From contig JAKRSG010000340.1 of the NCBI GenBank assembly GCA_022402405.1, positions 1 through 6,064 on the forward strand: DNA of 6,064 bases. The letters are read 5' to 3'. The position numbers and the translations under genes are program-made. The DNA comes from Bacteroidia bacterium (GTDB lineage Bacteria; Bacteroidota; Bacteroidia; UKL13-3). Of this stretch, positions 1 through 6,064 are shown piece after piece (positions within the stretch are counted from its first letter, which is position 1; each line of letters begins with the position of its first letter). The notes under the pieces were generated by a model. That model was not told where the DNA came from, did not search any database, and was given only the letters and a program-made list of their open reading frames with translations.

Positions 1-2480
1 GTGAATGCACTATTTGTAAATACTAAATCCATACTGCCATTACTTGGAATGGTTCCTGTTACCAATAAAGCACTATCGATAAAGTTAACTGGACCATTTA
101 ATCTATAATATACAGTTAAAGGATTAACAGAAAAATCTATGGTTGATCCAATTATATTATTGATGTTTAGTTTAACTGTATCTATTGTTCCATAACATAA
201 CGAAGAGCGGATAATTCTGGCATCTGAAATACTTAAGTCGCCAGCAACTCCTGTAAATTCTATTGCACCAACATCCGGTGTTGTTGTTGATCGTAATGCT
301 CCAGTAATATCTGTTAATACACCCACTGGAGCACCAATATTATCAATGTTATTAGACAATGGCGTAAAATCTCCGTTCGCAGGGTTTATGAAAGCAGGAT
401 TAGCTACAGATGAATTTGCATCTTGCGAAGTGGCCGTTTGCCAATCGGATAAGGAAGTTCTATTAGCGGTCCAATATCCAAAATAGTTTGTTCCTGAGGT
501 ATTATTAAATATCACATTTCTATTACTAGTAAATGAGGTTGATGTAGTGGTTATATAAATACCATATTTAATTCCTGTTCCATTTACCATATCAATAATA
601 TTGTTTTTGATATCAACATTATTAGGAGCAGTAGAGATGAAAATAGCTCTCTTAGCAGCTGAGTTGGATGGCGAACCATTGAGATATAAAGTATTATGGT
701 AAATTTTTAATCCATTTATGGCAGTTAATCCATAGATTGCATAATACGTACTAGTTGTCTGGTTATTGAAAATTTGGTTATTTACCAACTCAGTTTCATA
801 ACCTGCACTGGCATTGTTGCTAGCAATATAAACAGGGTAGCAACCATAAGAACCCGCACCTGCATCATGAATTTTGTTATTATGCATTCTGATGTATCTA
901 GATGTAGAATTATATAATCCATAAAAAGTAGTAAAGGTAGGTCGGTTTAATCTATTAATATCGTTGTCTTTTATTAAGATAGAATCACCATGCAATACAT
1001 AAACTCCATAAAGATAAAAGCTAGTAAATTCATTGTTTTCAACTATATGTCCAAAGTTGTTTGCAAAACCTGTATTTCCTATTAGTGTAATTCCATAATA
1101 ACCTCCAATGATTTTATTATTTCGAATAGTTAAATATTGAGCATTGTTACCTACTGTAGTAGCTGCGGTAGTAGAACCAGAAGCTACAATGGCTGCATTT
1201 CCAGTTCCTGTTGATGTATTTCCAGCATCAATAGTACTGTTTTGTATGGTAATGAATCTAGATTGATTTCCAAAGTGCATGGCAAATCCTGCAAAGGATC
1301 CAGAACCTGCAACATTTAAACTATCCCATATTAAATATTGTGTTCCAGAAAAACTTACTATCGGACTACTAGAGCTTACAATAGTATTTCCATTTCCGTT
1401 TATTATTACAGGATTAGCAGCAGAAACGCCACTAATAGCACCAAAAGAAACCTGGCCATTCAATGGTGGTAAACCGGGTGCCATATTGAGAGTTACTGGC
1501 CCAGATACTCCAACACATGAAATGTTTGTAGCAAAATCGGTAAATGAATGAAAATTGGTAGAACTTATAGGAATACTAGGGTTTACTGTATAAGTACCAC
1601 TCATAGTACCAACAGGTGTAGAAATTTGAATAGCTGTTGATGTATCCACACCAGAACTACTGCCGCAAGTTACCATACATCTATACCAAGTTGTGGCAGT
1701 TTGCGATTTAGTAATAAATCTAGTGGTATCACCACTGCTAATTGTGTAAGTTCCTGGTAAACCCGATGGTGAACTTAACCATTGGTAGTTAAGACCTAAT
1801 CTACTCGAATCGTTTTGAAGGCCTAATTGGAAAGGCTGACTAGGACAAGCTAAAACAACATTCGAGATGGCATTTCCAGCACTTGGTGTTCCTGTACAAG
1901 AGAGAGCTGGTATAAAATGTATTTTACCAATCCAACCTCGTGGCTGTATGGTTGGTCCTGTAGGAGGAGTATTTCCGCCATAAGAAATAAGTGGACCACC
2001 AATTATTCTACAACCATCGAATGAATCTATTGGGAATGTAGCAGCGGGAATAGTAAAATACCTTTGCCCAGTTGCAAAAATAGCAAGTGCGTATGTGGTG
2101 TTAGCAGGTACTAAAAAACTTAGATTAGTAAAAAAATCTTGTGTTACAGTAGTTGTAGTGTTTCCGATCCCTGTTATTGAACCACTAGAAATTAATGTCC
2201 AACCATTTGCAGAATCTAATAAGCCTGGAGCACCAGAATTGGGAGTTGCTTTAAACAAAAATTGTGTAGCAACAGTTCCTGTAGTTCCAGTTACTCCCTC
2301 TATTCTTGTAATTAAAATAGGATAGGGGTTGGTGTTTTGAAAATTAAATACCACAGTTCCAGAACCATTATTGTTTAAGTAGCTTCCTGTGGTTGAAACA
2401 ATCGATTGTGCATCTGATTGGTTTCGTGTAATTAGCAAAAATGCTAAAAATAAAAAATAGTAAAGATGTTGCTTTTTCAT
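1..2480 (-). CDS. Large secreted/surface protein with Ig-like, right-handed beta-helix and CARDB-like domains (partial, 3' end outside window)
   Basis: Translating the minus strand from the ATG at 2480 gives 826 codons with no stop, open to the window edge; the C-terminus is missing. Residues 1-24 are a Sec signal peptide (lysines at 2-3, hydrophobic core 6-17, likely cut at SDA|QS). Residues 25-194 form a Thr/Gly/Asn-rich beta domain I cannot name. Residues about 206-290 look Ig-like: C212, W234 and C268 in WYRC have the classic Cys-Trp-Cys spacing. After GTYTV (295) comes a right-handed parallel beta-helix, about 340-740, with Asn turns (for example IRNNKI, VENNEF, MHNNKI, VNNQIF), closed by PDVGAIEF near 736-742, a typical end of Bacteroidota beta-helix proteins. 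From 744 a CARDB-like domain begins (DLSISDARI, VKLNINN). I infer an adhesin or a carbohydrate-interacting surface protein; a C-terminal type IX secretion sorting domain is plausible but cannot be seen. No catalytic residues are recognisable. The frame is solid; the exact role is not. Confidence 0.9.
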   Translation of the reverse strand, partial: MKKQHLYYFLFLAFLLITRNQSDAQSIVSTTGSYLNNNGSGTVVFNFQNTNPYPILITRIEGVTGTTGTVATQFLFKATPNSGAPGLLDSANGWTLISSGSITGIGNTTTTVTQDFFTNLSFLVPANTTYALAIFATGQRYFTIPAATFPIDSFDGCRIIGGPLISYGGNTPPTGPTIQPRGWIGKIHFIPALSCTGTPSAGNAISNVVLACPSQPFQLGLQNDSSRLGLNYQWLSSPSGLPGTYTISSGDTTRFITKSQTATTWYRCMVTCGSSSGVDTSTAIQISTPVGTMSGTYTVNPSIPISSTNFHSFTDFATNISCVGVSGPVTLNMAPGLPPLNGQVSFGAISGVSAANPVIINGNGNTIVSSSSPIVSFSGTQYLIWDSLNVAGSGSFAGFAMHFGNQSRFITIQNSTIDAGNTSTGTGNAAIVASGSTTAATTVGNNAQYLTIRNNKIIGGYYGITLIGNTGFANNFGHIVENNEFTSFYLYGVYVLHGDSILIKDNDINRLNRPTFTTFYGLYNSTSRYIRMHNNKIHDAGAGSYGCYPVYIASNNASAGYETELVNNQIFNNQTTSTYYAIYGLTAINGLKIYHNTLYLNGSPSNSAAKRAIFISTAPNNVDIKNNIIDMVNGTGIKYGIYITTTSTSFTSNRNVIFNNTSGTNYFGYWTANRTSLSDWQTATSQDANSSVANPAFINPANGDFTPLSNNIDNIGAPVGVLTDITGALRSTTTPDVGAIEFTGVAGDLSISDARIIRSSLCYGTIDTVKLNINNIIGSTIDFSVNPLTVYYRLNGPVNFIDSALLVTGTIPSNGSMDLVFTNSAF

Positions 2481-2527
2481 ATAATGAAATTAATAAATTG
2501 AACCCAATGAACTTCTAAAATTAAATT

Positions 2528-2535
2528 CAAATATA
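2528..2535 (-). promoter_or_regulatory. Candidate Bacteroidota -7 element for the beta-helix surface protein gene
   Basis: The minus strand reads TATATTTG, a full match to the TAnnTTTG -7 consensus used by the primary sigma factor of Bacteroidota. It lies 47 bases before the ATG, which would leave a leader of about 40 bases. No TTG -33 box sits at the usual 19-21 base spacing; the nearest is TTA. The gap is extremely AT-rich, so a chance match is possible. No Shine-Dalgarno sequence precedes the start codon, as is normal in this phylum. Confidence 0.4.
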
Positions 2536-2578
2536 ATAAAAAATAAAGATTAAAATAAAGTTAATTAAAACTAACTTA

Positions 2579-2606
2579 TTTAGCGGGGTAAGTATAAATA
2601 GCTAAA
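2579..2606 (-). terminator. Weak inverted repeat after the 450-residue secreted protein gene
   Basis: TTTAGC at 2579-2584 pairs with GCTAAA at 2601-2606, giving a 6-bp stem with a 16-base loop that starts 6 bases past the stop codon of the upstream gene. In the minus direction it is followed by AT-rich sequence but not by a clean U tract. It could help end transcription between the two secreted-protein genes, but the stem is short and the loop long, so this is only a candidate. Confidence 0.2.
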
Positions 2607-2612
2607 AATCAG

Positions 2613-3965
2613 TTATTTTTTGGGAAATCTATGAATGATTATTTGATCTTTTTTTATCTCATAATTTAGAATAATGACCAATTCATTACCAAAAGGGTCT
2701 AAATCTATATCTAAAACATCGATATTTTGCATCTCACAAAAAGGCTTAAGAACACTTGCCATTTGCAAGGTTTTGATTCTGCTGTAATGATTATCGTTAT
2801 CAACACAAAATCCGTCTAAATTTAACTGTTCATAGTTACCCATTTGTACAGCATTCATGCTTGTTTTTCCATCGGCATCTATAACAACCATTTGGTTTAA
2901 GGCCTCCTCATTTACATTAAGCCTGTTTTTGTAAAGGTTAATATATGTTTTCGGACCTTTATGACTTATTACAGGTGGGGCAGGTACGGTGTAAGAGTCG
3001 TTTAAAATAAATTGATACTTTTGATTATTTATGATTTCAAATTCTTTGTACCATTTTAATTTTAAAACATTATTGCTAGCATTCATAGCATATTCAGCAG
3101 CCATAAATTGAGGTTTACCTGATTTTAAAATATTACAGCTTACCACAAAACTTTGAAGTATTGGATTTAAGCTAATGGAAGCTTCTTTACCTAACATTTG
3201 AATTCCTTCCATTAGAAAATTATCTAATAATAATTCTCTAAATAAATTAAAATCTTCATCTAAAAAGGCAATATGATAGGCAATAGCATTGGGATTAAAA
3301 TCTGCATTTGCCCCTTTTCTGGTTAAAATATAAAAGCCTGTAGTTTGTCCGAGTAAAGTCCAATTCCCTTGAAACGCCATACTTTCAAGAGGGTTATTGC
3401 TTGGAAAGGGAATGTCTATTTCTGTTAAGGTTTGTTCTTTAGCGTTTTTTAGATCAATTTGATACAAATGAAGTTGTTCTAGGCCATCATAAACCTCAAA
3501 TACCATTTTTCCATTGTCGGTAAAATGAATACGTTCGATTAAATCTTGGTTCAGGCCGATATCTGTAAGGTCAAATTTTTTGCTCGAAACCTCTTTGCCG
3601 CTATAATCTAAGAGTCTAACAAAATATTTAGTGCTTAATCTGTCTACGGCAATTAAATTGTTTTTATTAGAATAAATTTGAAATTGCCCGTTGGAAGTAA
3701 TCTTAAAATTAGCTCTTTTAACTAAGTCTTTCGAATAATAGTAAATATTATTTTGTAGTGTACTTTCTTTATCTACGCCCTCATCTACATCTTTATTTTT
3801 GTTAAATATTAGCACAAACCCATTATCACCAAGATCATAATAGCTATTACAATAGCCACCTGTGCTTTGTTTGTCGAGTATAATTTTAGATTGAGCCAAA
3901 ACATGATTTGAGCCCCAAAACAATACTGTTATAACAAAAAATAAAACTCGATTAAAAACATTCAT
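2613..3965 (-). CDS. Secreted protein of unknown function, about 450 residues
   Basis: I do not recognise this family. The chosen start is the ATG at 3965, which gives a compact Sec signal peptide: residues 1-24, hydrophobic core from V7 to W17, likely cut at VLA|QS. The frame stays open to a TTG at 3989 and an ATG at 3986, but these add eight or so residues ahead of the signal peptide, and the -7-like box at 3987-3994 overlaps them. The mature part (about 425 residues) shows no further membrane segment. It alternates short beta-strand-like stretches with Gly/Asp/Asn turns, such as DLGDNGFVLIF, DNGKMVFEVYD and FGNELVIILNY, recalling beta-propeller proteins in which each blade reads out a value; that is a guess from texture. 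Four cysteines are spread through it. No lipobox Cys follows the signal peptide, so it is probably periplasmic or exported rather than a lipoprotein. It lies 101 bases after the biotin carboxylase gene, but nothing links their functions. Confidence 0.8.
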   Translation of the reverse strand: MNVFNRVLFFVITVLFWGSNHVLAQSKIILDKQSTGGYCNSYYDLGDNGFVLIFNKNKDVDEGVDKESTLQNNIYYYSKDLVKRANFKITSNGQFQIYSNKNNLIAVDRLSTKYFVRLLDYSGKEVSSKKFDLTDIGLNQDLIERIHFTDNGKMVFEVYDGLEQLHLYQIDLKNAKEQTLTEIDIPFPSNNPLESMAFQGNWTLLGQTTGFYILTRKGANADFNPNAIAYHIAFLDEDFNLFRELLLDNFLMEGIQMLGKEASISLNPILQSFVVSCNILKSGKPQFMAAEYAMNASNNVLKLKWYKEFEIINNQKYQFILNDSYTVPAPPVISHKGPKTYINLYKNRLNVNEEALNQMVVIDADGKTSMNAVQMGNYEQLNLDGFCVDNDNHYSRIKTLQMASVLKPFCEMQNIDVLDIDLDPFGNELVIILNYEIKKDQIIIHRFPKK

Positions 3966-3986
3966 AGTTAAACTATTAACAAGCAT

Positions 3987-3994
3987 CAAATCTA
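3987..3994 (-). promoter_or_regulatory. Candidate -7 element that helps decide the start of the 450-residue protein
   Basis: The minus strand reads TAGATTTG, matching TAnnTTTG. Transcription would begin about 5-8 bases downstream, inside or just past the alternative ATG at 3986. That would leave a leader of roughly 15 bases before the ATG at 3965 and would make the upstream ATG and TTG starts untranslatable from this promoter. No TTG -33 box is visible 19-21 bases upstream, which weakens the call. Confidence 0.35.
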
Positions 3995-4026
3995 GTTTAT
4001 TATTTGCTAGAATGTTGAGCTATTTT

Positions 4027-4047
4027 ACACATTTACATAGTATGTGT
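4027..4047. repeat. Short inverted repeat between the biotin carboxylase and 450-residue protein genes
   Basis: ACACAT at 4027-4032 pairs with ATGTGT at 4042-4047 across a 9-base loop, 20 bases after the carboxylase stop codon. The loop side also contains a smaller near-palindrome, ACATAGTATGT (4035-4045), which would compete with the main stem. On the minus strand the stem is followed by AAAATAG rather than a U run, so it is a poor intrinsic terminator for the carboxylase. It may be a weak terminator, a regulator site or chance. Confidence 0.2.
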
Positions 4048-4066
4048 TTAGTAACTTATACGCTAA

Positions 4067-5545
4067 TTAATTTTTGCGTTTAAGTTGCCAATTAGTTTGA
4101 GTTGATTGTTTTACATCCTGTTTAGCGCCATCTTGTTTAAAGAATAAATTTCCTGCACTAAATGCAGCTACTGGCTCTAGTGAAGCAGCTTTATTTTGGA
4201 GCATTTCTGGCTGAAAGTATTTCTCAATAAACTTTGTATCGAAATCGCCTTTAACATAAGCATCATGGTGCATAACAAAATTCCCGAAGCTTAGTGTAGT
4301 TTCAATACCACTTATTTTGTAATCAGAAATAGCTCTAATCATTCTCTTGATCGCTTCTTCACGGGTCGCACCAAATGTAATAAGTTTGGCAATCATAGGG
4401 TCGTATTGAATTGGAATTTCCATTCCTTCTTCAAAACTATCATCAACTCTTACTCCATAACCTTGAGGAGTTTTATAAGTTAAGAGTTTTCCAATATCGG
4501 GTAGAAAATTATTCATGGGGTCCTCTGCACAAACTCTCAGTTCAATGGCATGTCCATGGATTTTTAAATCGTCTTGAGTGTAGCCTAATTCTTCGCCTTT
4601 GGCAATTCTGATTTGCTCTTTTACTAAGTCTAATCCAACAATTTGTTCTGTTACAGGATGTTCAACTTGTAAACGCGTATTCATTTCTAAAAAGTAGAAA
4701 TTCAATTTTTCGTCCACTAAAAACTCAACAGTACCAGCACCAAAATAATTAGAAGCTTTGGCAACATTAACTGCAGCTTCACCCATTTTTTTTCTAATTT
4801 CTGGTGTTAAACAACTACTTGGAGCTTCCTCCACTAGTTTTTGATGTCGGCGCTGAATACTACATTCTCTTTCAAATAAGTAAACCACGTTGCCATGTTG
4901 ATCTCCCAATAACTGAATTTCTATATGTTTGGGCGAACCAACAAATTTTTCAATAAATACAGCATCATCTCCAAAAGAAGCAAGTGCTTCTGATTGGGCC
5001 ATTTTAATTGCTTCTTCAAACTCCTCTGCAGAATTTACTACACGCATACCTTTTCCACCACCACCTGCAGAGGCTTTTACCAAAACAGGATATCCAATTT
5101 GATTGGCAATATTTTTAGCTTCTGCTATATCTCTTAATGCTTCTTGGGTTCCGGGAACTAATGGTACATTAAACTTGCTTACTGCTTGTTTGGCACCAAT
5201 TTTACTACCCATTATTTCCATGCTTTCGGCTGACGGACCAATAAAAATTAATCCAGACTCCTTAACTTTTCTTGCAAAATGCGCGTTCTCACTTAAGAAA
5301 CCATATCCAGGATGAATGGCATCTGCACCCGTCATCTTGGCAACTTCAATAATTTTATCACCTAATAAATAACTTTGATTACTCGGTGGTGGCCCAATAC
5401 ATACTGCTTCATCTGCGTATCTAACATGTAAAGCTTTTCTGTCGGCTTCACTATAAACCGCAACTGTTTTAATGCCCATTTCTTTGGCGGTACGCATTAC
5501 TCTCAGGGCAATTTCCCCTCTATTGGCTACAACTATTTTTTTCAT
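4067..5545 (-). CDS. accC: Biotin carboxylase subunit of an acetyl-/acyl-CoA carboxylase
   Basis: A complete 492-residue protein. Biotin carboxylase uses ATP and bicarbonate to carboxylate biotin on a carrier protein in the cytoplasm; a carboxyltransferase then passes the CO2 to an acyl-CoA. The N-terminal domain (1-110) opens with IVVANRGEIALR and contains HPGYGFLSEN. The ATP-grasp domain (about 115-323) has K115, K157, the glycine loop GGGGKGMRVV (161-170), E199 in EKF, H207, the QRRHQK motif (231-236), E274, and EMNTRLQVEHPVTE with E287, N289, R291, V294 and E295. The C-terminal domain has R337 in ELRVCAEDP. These match the ATP-, bicarbonate- and biotin-binding residues of E. coli AccC, so it should be active. 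It is about 43 residues longer than E. coli AccC; the extra tail (about 447-492) is polar and has no biotin attachment motif (AMKM). GPPPSNQSYL near residue 51 resembles propionyl- or methylcrotonyl-CoA carboxylase alpha subunits, so the partner may be an acyl-CoA enzyme rather than fatty-acid ACC. No accB or carboxyltransferase gene adjoins it. Confidence 0.96.
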   Translation of the reverse strand: MKKIVVANRGEIALRVMRTAKEMGIKTVAVYSEADRKALHVRYADEAVCIGPPPSNQSYLLGDKIIEVAKMTGADAIHPGYGFLSENAHFARKVKESGLIFIGPSAESMEIMGSKIGAKQAVSKFNVPLVPGTQEALRDIAEAKNIANQIGYPVLVKASAGGGGKGMRVVNSAEEFEEAIKMAQSEALASFGDDAVFIEKFVGSPKHIEIQLLGDQHGNVVYLFERECSIQRRHQKLVEEAPSSCLTPEIRKKMGEAAVNVAKASNYFGAGTVEFLVDEKLNFYFLEMNTRLQVEHPVTEQIVGLDLVKEQIRIAKGEELGYTQDDLKIHGHAIELRVCAEDPMNNFLPDIGKLLTYKTPQGYGVRVDDSFEEGMEIPIQYDPMIAKLITFGATREEAIKRMIRAISDYKISGIETTLSFGNFVMHHDAYVKGDFDTKFIEKYFQPEMLQNKAASLEPVAAFSAGNLFFKQDGAKQDVKQSTQTNWQLKRKN

Positions 5546-5564
5546 ATGTATTGGTTCAACCCGA

Positions 5565-5572
5565 CAAATTTA
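5565..5572 (-). promoter_or_regulatory. Candidate -7 element for the biotin carboxylase gene
   Basis: The minus strand reads TAAATTTG, a full match to TAnnTTTG, 19 bases before the ATG. Transcription would start about 12 bases ahead of the coding region. At 19-base spacing upstream the sequence is TTT instead of the TTG expected for a -33 box. There is no Shine-Dalgarno sequence in the leader; it contains a small dyad, GGTT-C-AACC (5553-5561), of unknown meaning. Confidence 0.4.
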
Positions 5573-5691
5573 TAATAAAATTGATAGCTTTAAAGAAATG
5601 CGTATAATTTTTAGAAGGTATAAGACTTTAAAAAGAATTCATAAATTATTCTTAAAACTCAAACTAACACAAGAAATATTGGTTATTTTGA

Positions 5692-5699
5692 TAATTTTG
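5692..5699 (+). promoter_or_regulatory. Possible -7 element just ahead of the plus-strand exported protein gene
   Basis: The plus strand reads TAATTTTG, matching TAnnTTTG, but it ends only 5 bases before the ATG. If used, the message would be leaderless or nearly so. No TTG lies 19-21 bases upstream; the TTG triplets at 5679-5681 and 5688-5690 are too close. The true promoter may lie elsewhere in the 159-base divergent gap shared with the carboxylase gene. Confidence 0.2.
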
Positions 5700-5704
5700 G
5701 AACC

Positions 5705-6064
5705 ATGATTAAAGGCTTGTTAAGCAGAATACTTTTCTTATTAATTACTTTATTTCCTTTAAACCTGTTAGCTAATAGTAGTTCACTAGCGAATTTTCAT
5801 TTTTCGAGGCTTTACAATTCTGCTTTGCAAGAATCCTTTTATGGATTCACTTTTAAGGATTCTATTATAAGTGTAATTGTACCAGAGAATACTAATTTAT
5901 CTGCATTAAAGGTTAGTTTTACTTTAGAACATGCCGATAGTGCTGTAGTTTCTAATCAAAGGCAATTTTCTAATATTTCCATTCAAAATTTTGAAAAGGA
6001 GCTTGTATATTTATTGTACAAAGGGGGGGTAGTTTCAAAGCATTACAGAATACAGGTGATAAAA
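5705..6064 (+). CDS. Exported protein with N-terminal DUF5018-like Ig-fold domain (partial, 3' end outside window)
   Basis: From the ATG at 5705 the frame stays open for 120 codons to the window end. It is the only sensible start: the same frame meets a stop at 5642 with no ATG between. Residues 1-23 are a signal peptide (basic MIKGLLSR, hydrophobic core to NLLA, likely cut before NSSS). Residues about 46-120 fit the pattern of DUF5018-type Ig-like domains in Bacteroidota: a strand FYGFTFKDS, then ISVIVPENTNLSALKVSFTL, a polar central strand, an FSN-like turn where the family often has SG...DF, and a closing strand HYRIQVIK replacing the usual Y-x-V-x-V. These domains usually sit at the front of larger surface proteins, so a long missing part is likely; what it does cannot be judged. 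The gene diverges from the biotin carboxylase gene. A run of seven G (6023-6029) lies inside it and keeps the frame. Confidence 0.75.
   Translation, partial: MIKGLLSRILFLLITLFPLNLLANSSSLANFHFSRLYNSALQESFYGFTFKDSIISVIVPENTNLSALKVSFTLEHADSAVVSNQRQFSNISIQNFEKELVYLLYKGGVVSKHYRIQVIK

Noticed and set aside
1279..1551. Plus-strand open frame of 90 codons
   Set aside because: It lies inside and antisense to the large surface protein, whose minus-strand frame is open for 826 codons with clear domain structure. The translation has no recognisable features.
2095..2325. Plus-strand open frame of 76 codons
   Set aside because: It is antisense to the N-terminal domain of the surface protein. The Val/Pro-rich translation merely mirrors Thr/Gly/Asn codons on the other strand.
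3966..3989. Longer start for the 450-residue protein (TTG at 3989 or ATG at 3986)
   Set aside because: The extra residues push a well-formed signal peptide away from the N-terminus, and a likely -7 box overlaps these codons, so the ATG at 3965 fits better.
4067..4205. C-terminal tail of the carboxylase as a fused biotin carrier domain
   Set aside because: The 45-50 residue tail is too short for a carrier domain of about 75 residues and has no AMKM-like biotinylation site.
4411..4611. Plus-strand open frame of 66 codons
   Set aside because: It is antisense to the highly conserved C-terminal half of the biotin carboxylase and has no features of its own.
5103..5315. Plus-strand open frame of 70 codons
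   Set aside because: It is antisense to the conserved N-terminal half of the biotin carboxylase, a shadow of that gene.
5472..5708. Plus-strand open frame of 78 codons starting inside the carboxylase gene
   Set aside because: Its first half is antisense to the conserved carboxylase N-terminus. Only the shorter version from 5598 is free of overlap, and that is reported separately as a weak finding.
1..6064. Mobile element, CRISPR array, tRNA or defence system
   Set aside because: Reading both strands showed no transposase or integrase frame, no regularly spaced direct repeats, no tRNA-like cloverleaf and no defence-related motifs. The gene content is ordinary for a Bacteroidota chromosome.

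Overview
This is a stretch of an AT-rich bacterial chromosome (roughly one third G+C by eye), almost certainly from a member of the Bacteroidota. Four things point there: very short Sec signal peptides ending in an A-Q junction, a large surface protein of the Ig-like plus beta-helix plus CARDB-like kind common in that phylum, no Shine-Dalgarno sequences ahead of the genes, and a TAnnTTTG element (the Bacteroidota -7 promoter consensus) upstream of every gene start.

Layout: positions 1-2480 (minus strand) hold the first 826 codons of a large secreted or surface protein whose 3' end lies outside the window. Positions 2613-3965 (minus) encode a secreted protein of about 450 residues with no recognised function. 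Positions 4067-5545 (minus) encode a complete biotin carboxylase with all catalytic residues and a 45-50 residue C-terminal tail. Positions 5705-6064 (plus) hold the first 120 codons of another exported protein, starting with a signal peptide and an Ig-like domain resembling DUF5018, and running off the window end. The gaps are short (132, 101 and 159 bases) and hold only candidate promoters and weak dyads. I found no RNA genes, insertion sequences, CRISPR arrays or attachment sites.

How the genes work together: the three minus-strand genes point the same way, but the gaps of 100-130 bases, each with its own TAnnTTTG element, suggest separate transcription units rather than one operon. The carboxylase is a housekeeping enzyme of acyl-CoA metabolism that needs a biotinylated carrier protein and a carboxyltransferase. 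Neither is encoded here, so its partners must lie elsewhere. The other three genes all encode exported proteins and share no visible pathway with it. No defence, mobile or otherwise exotic system is visible. The points most worth a second look are the uncharacterised domains of the exported proteins, the unlinked biotin carboxylase, the repeated promoter motif, and a run of seven G inside the last gene.
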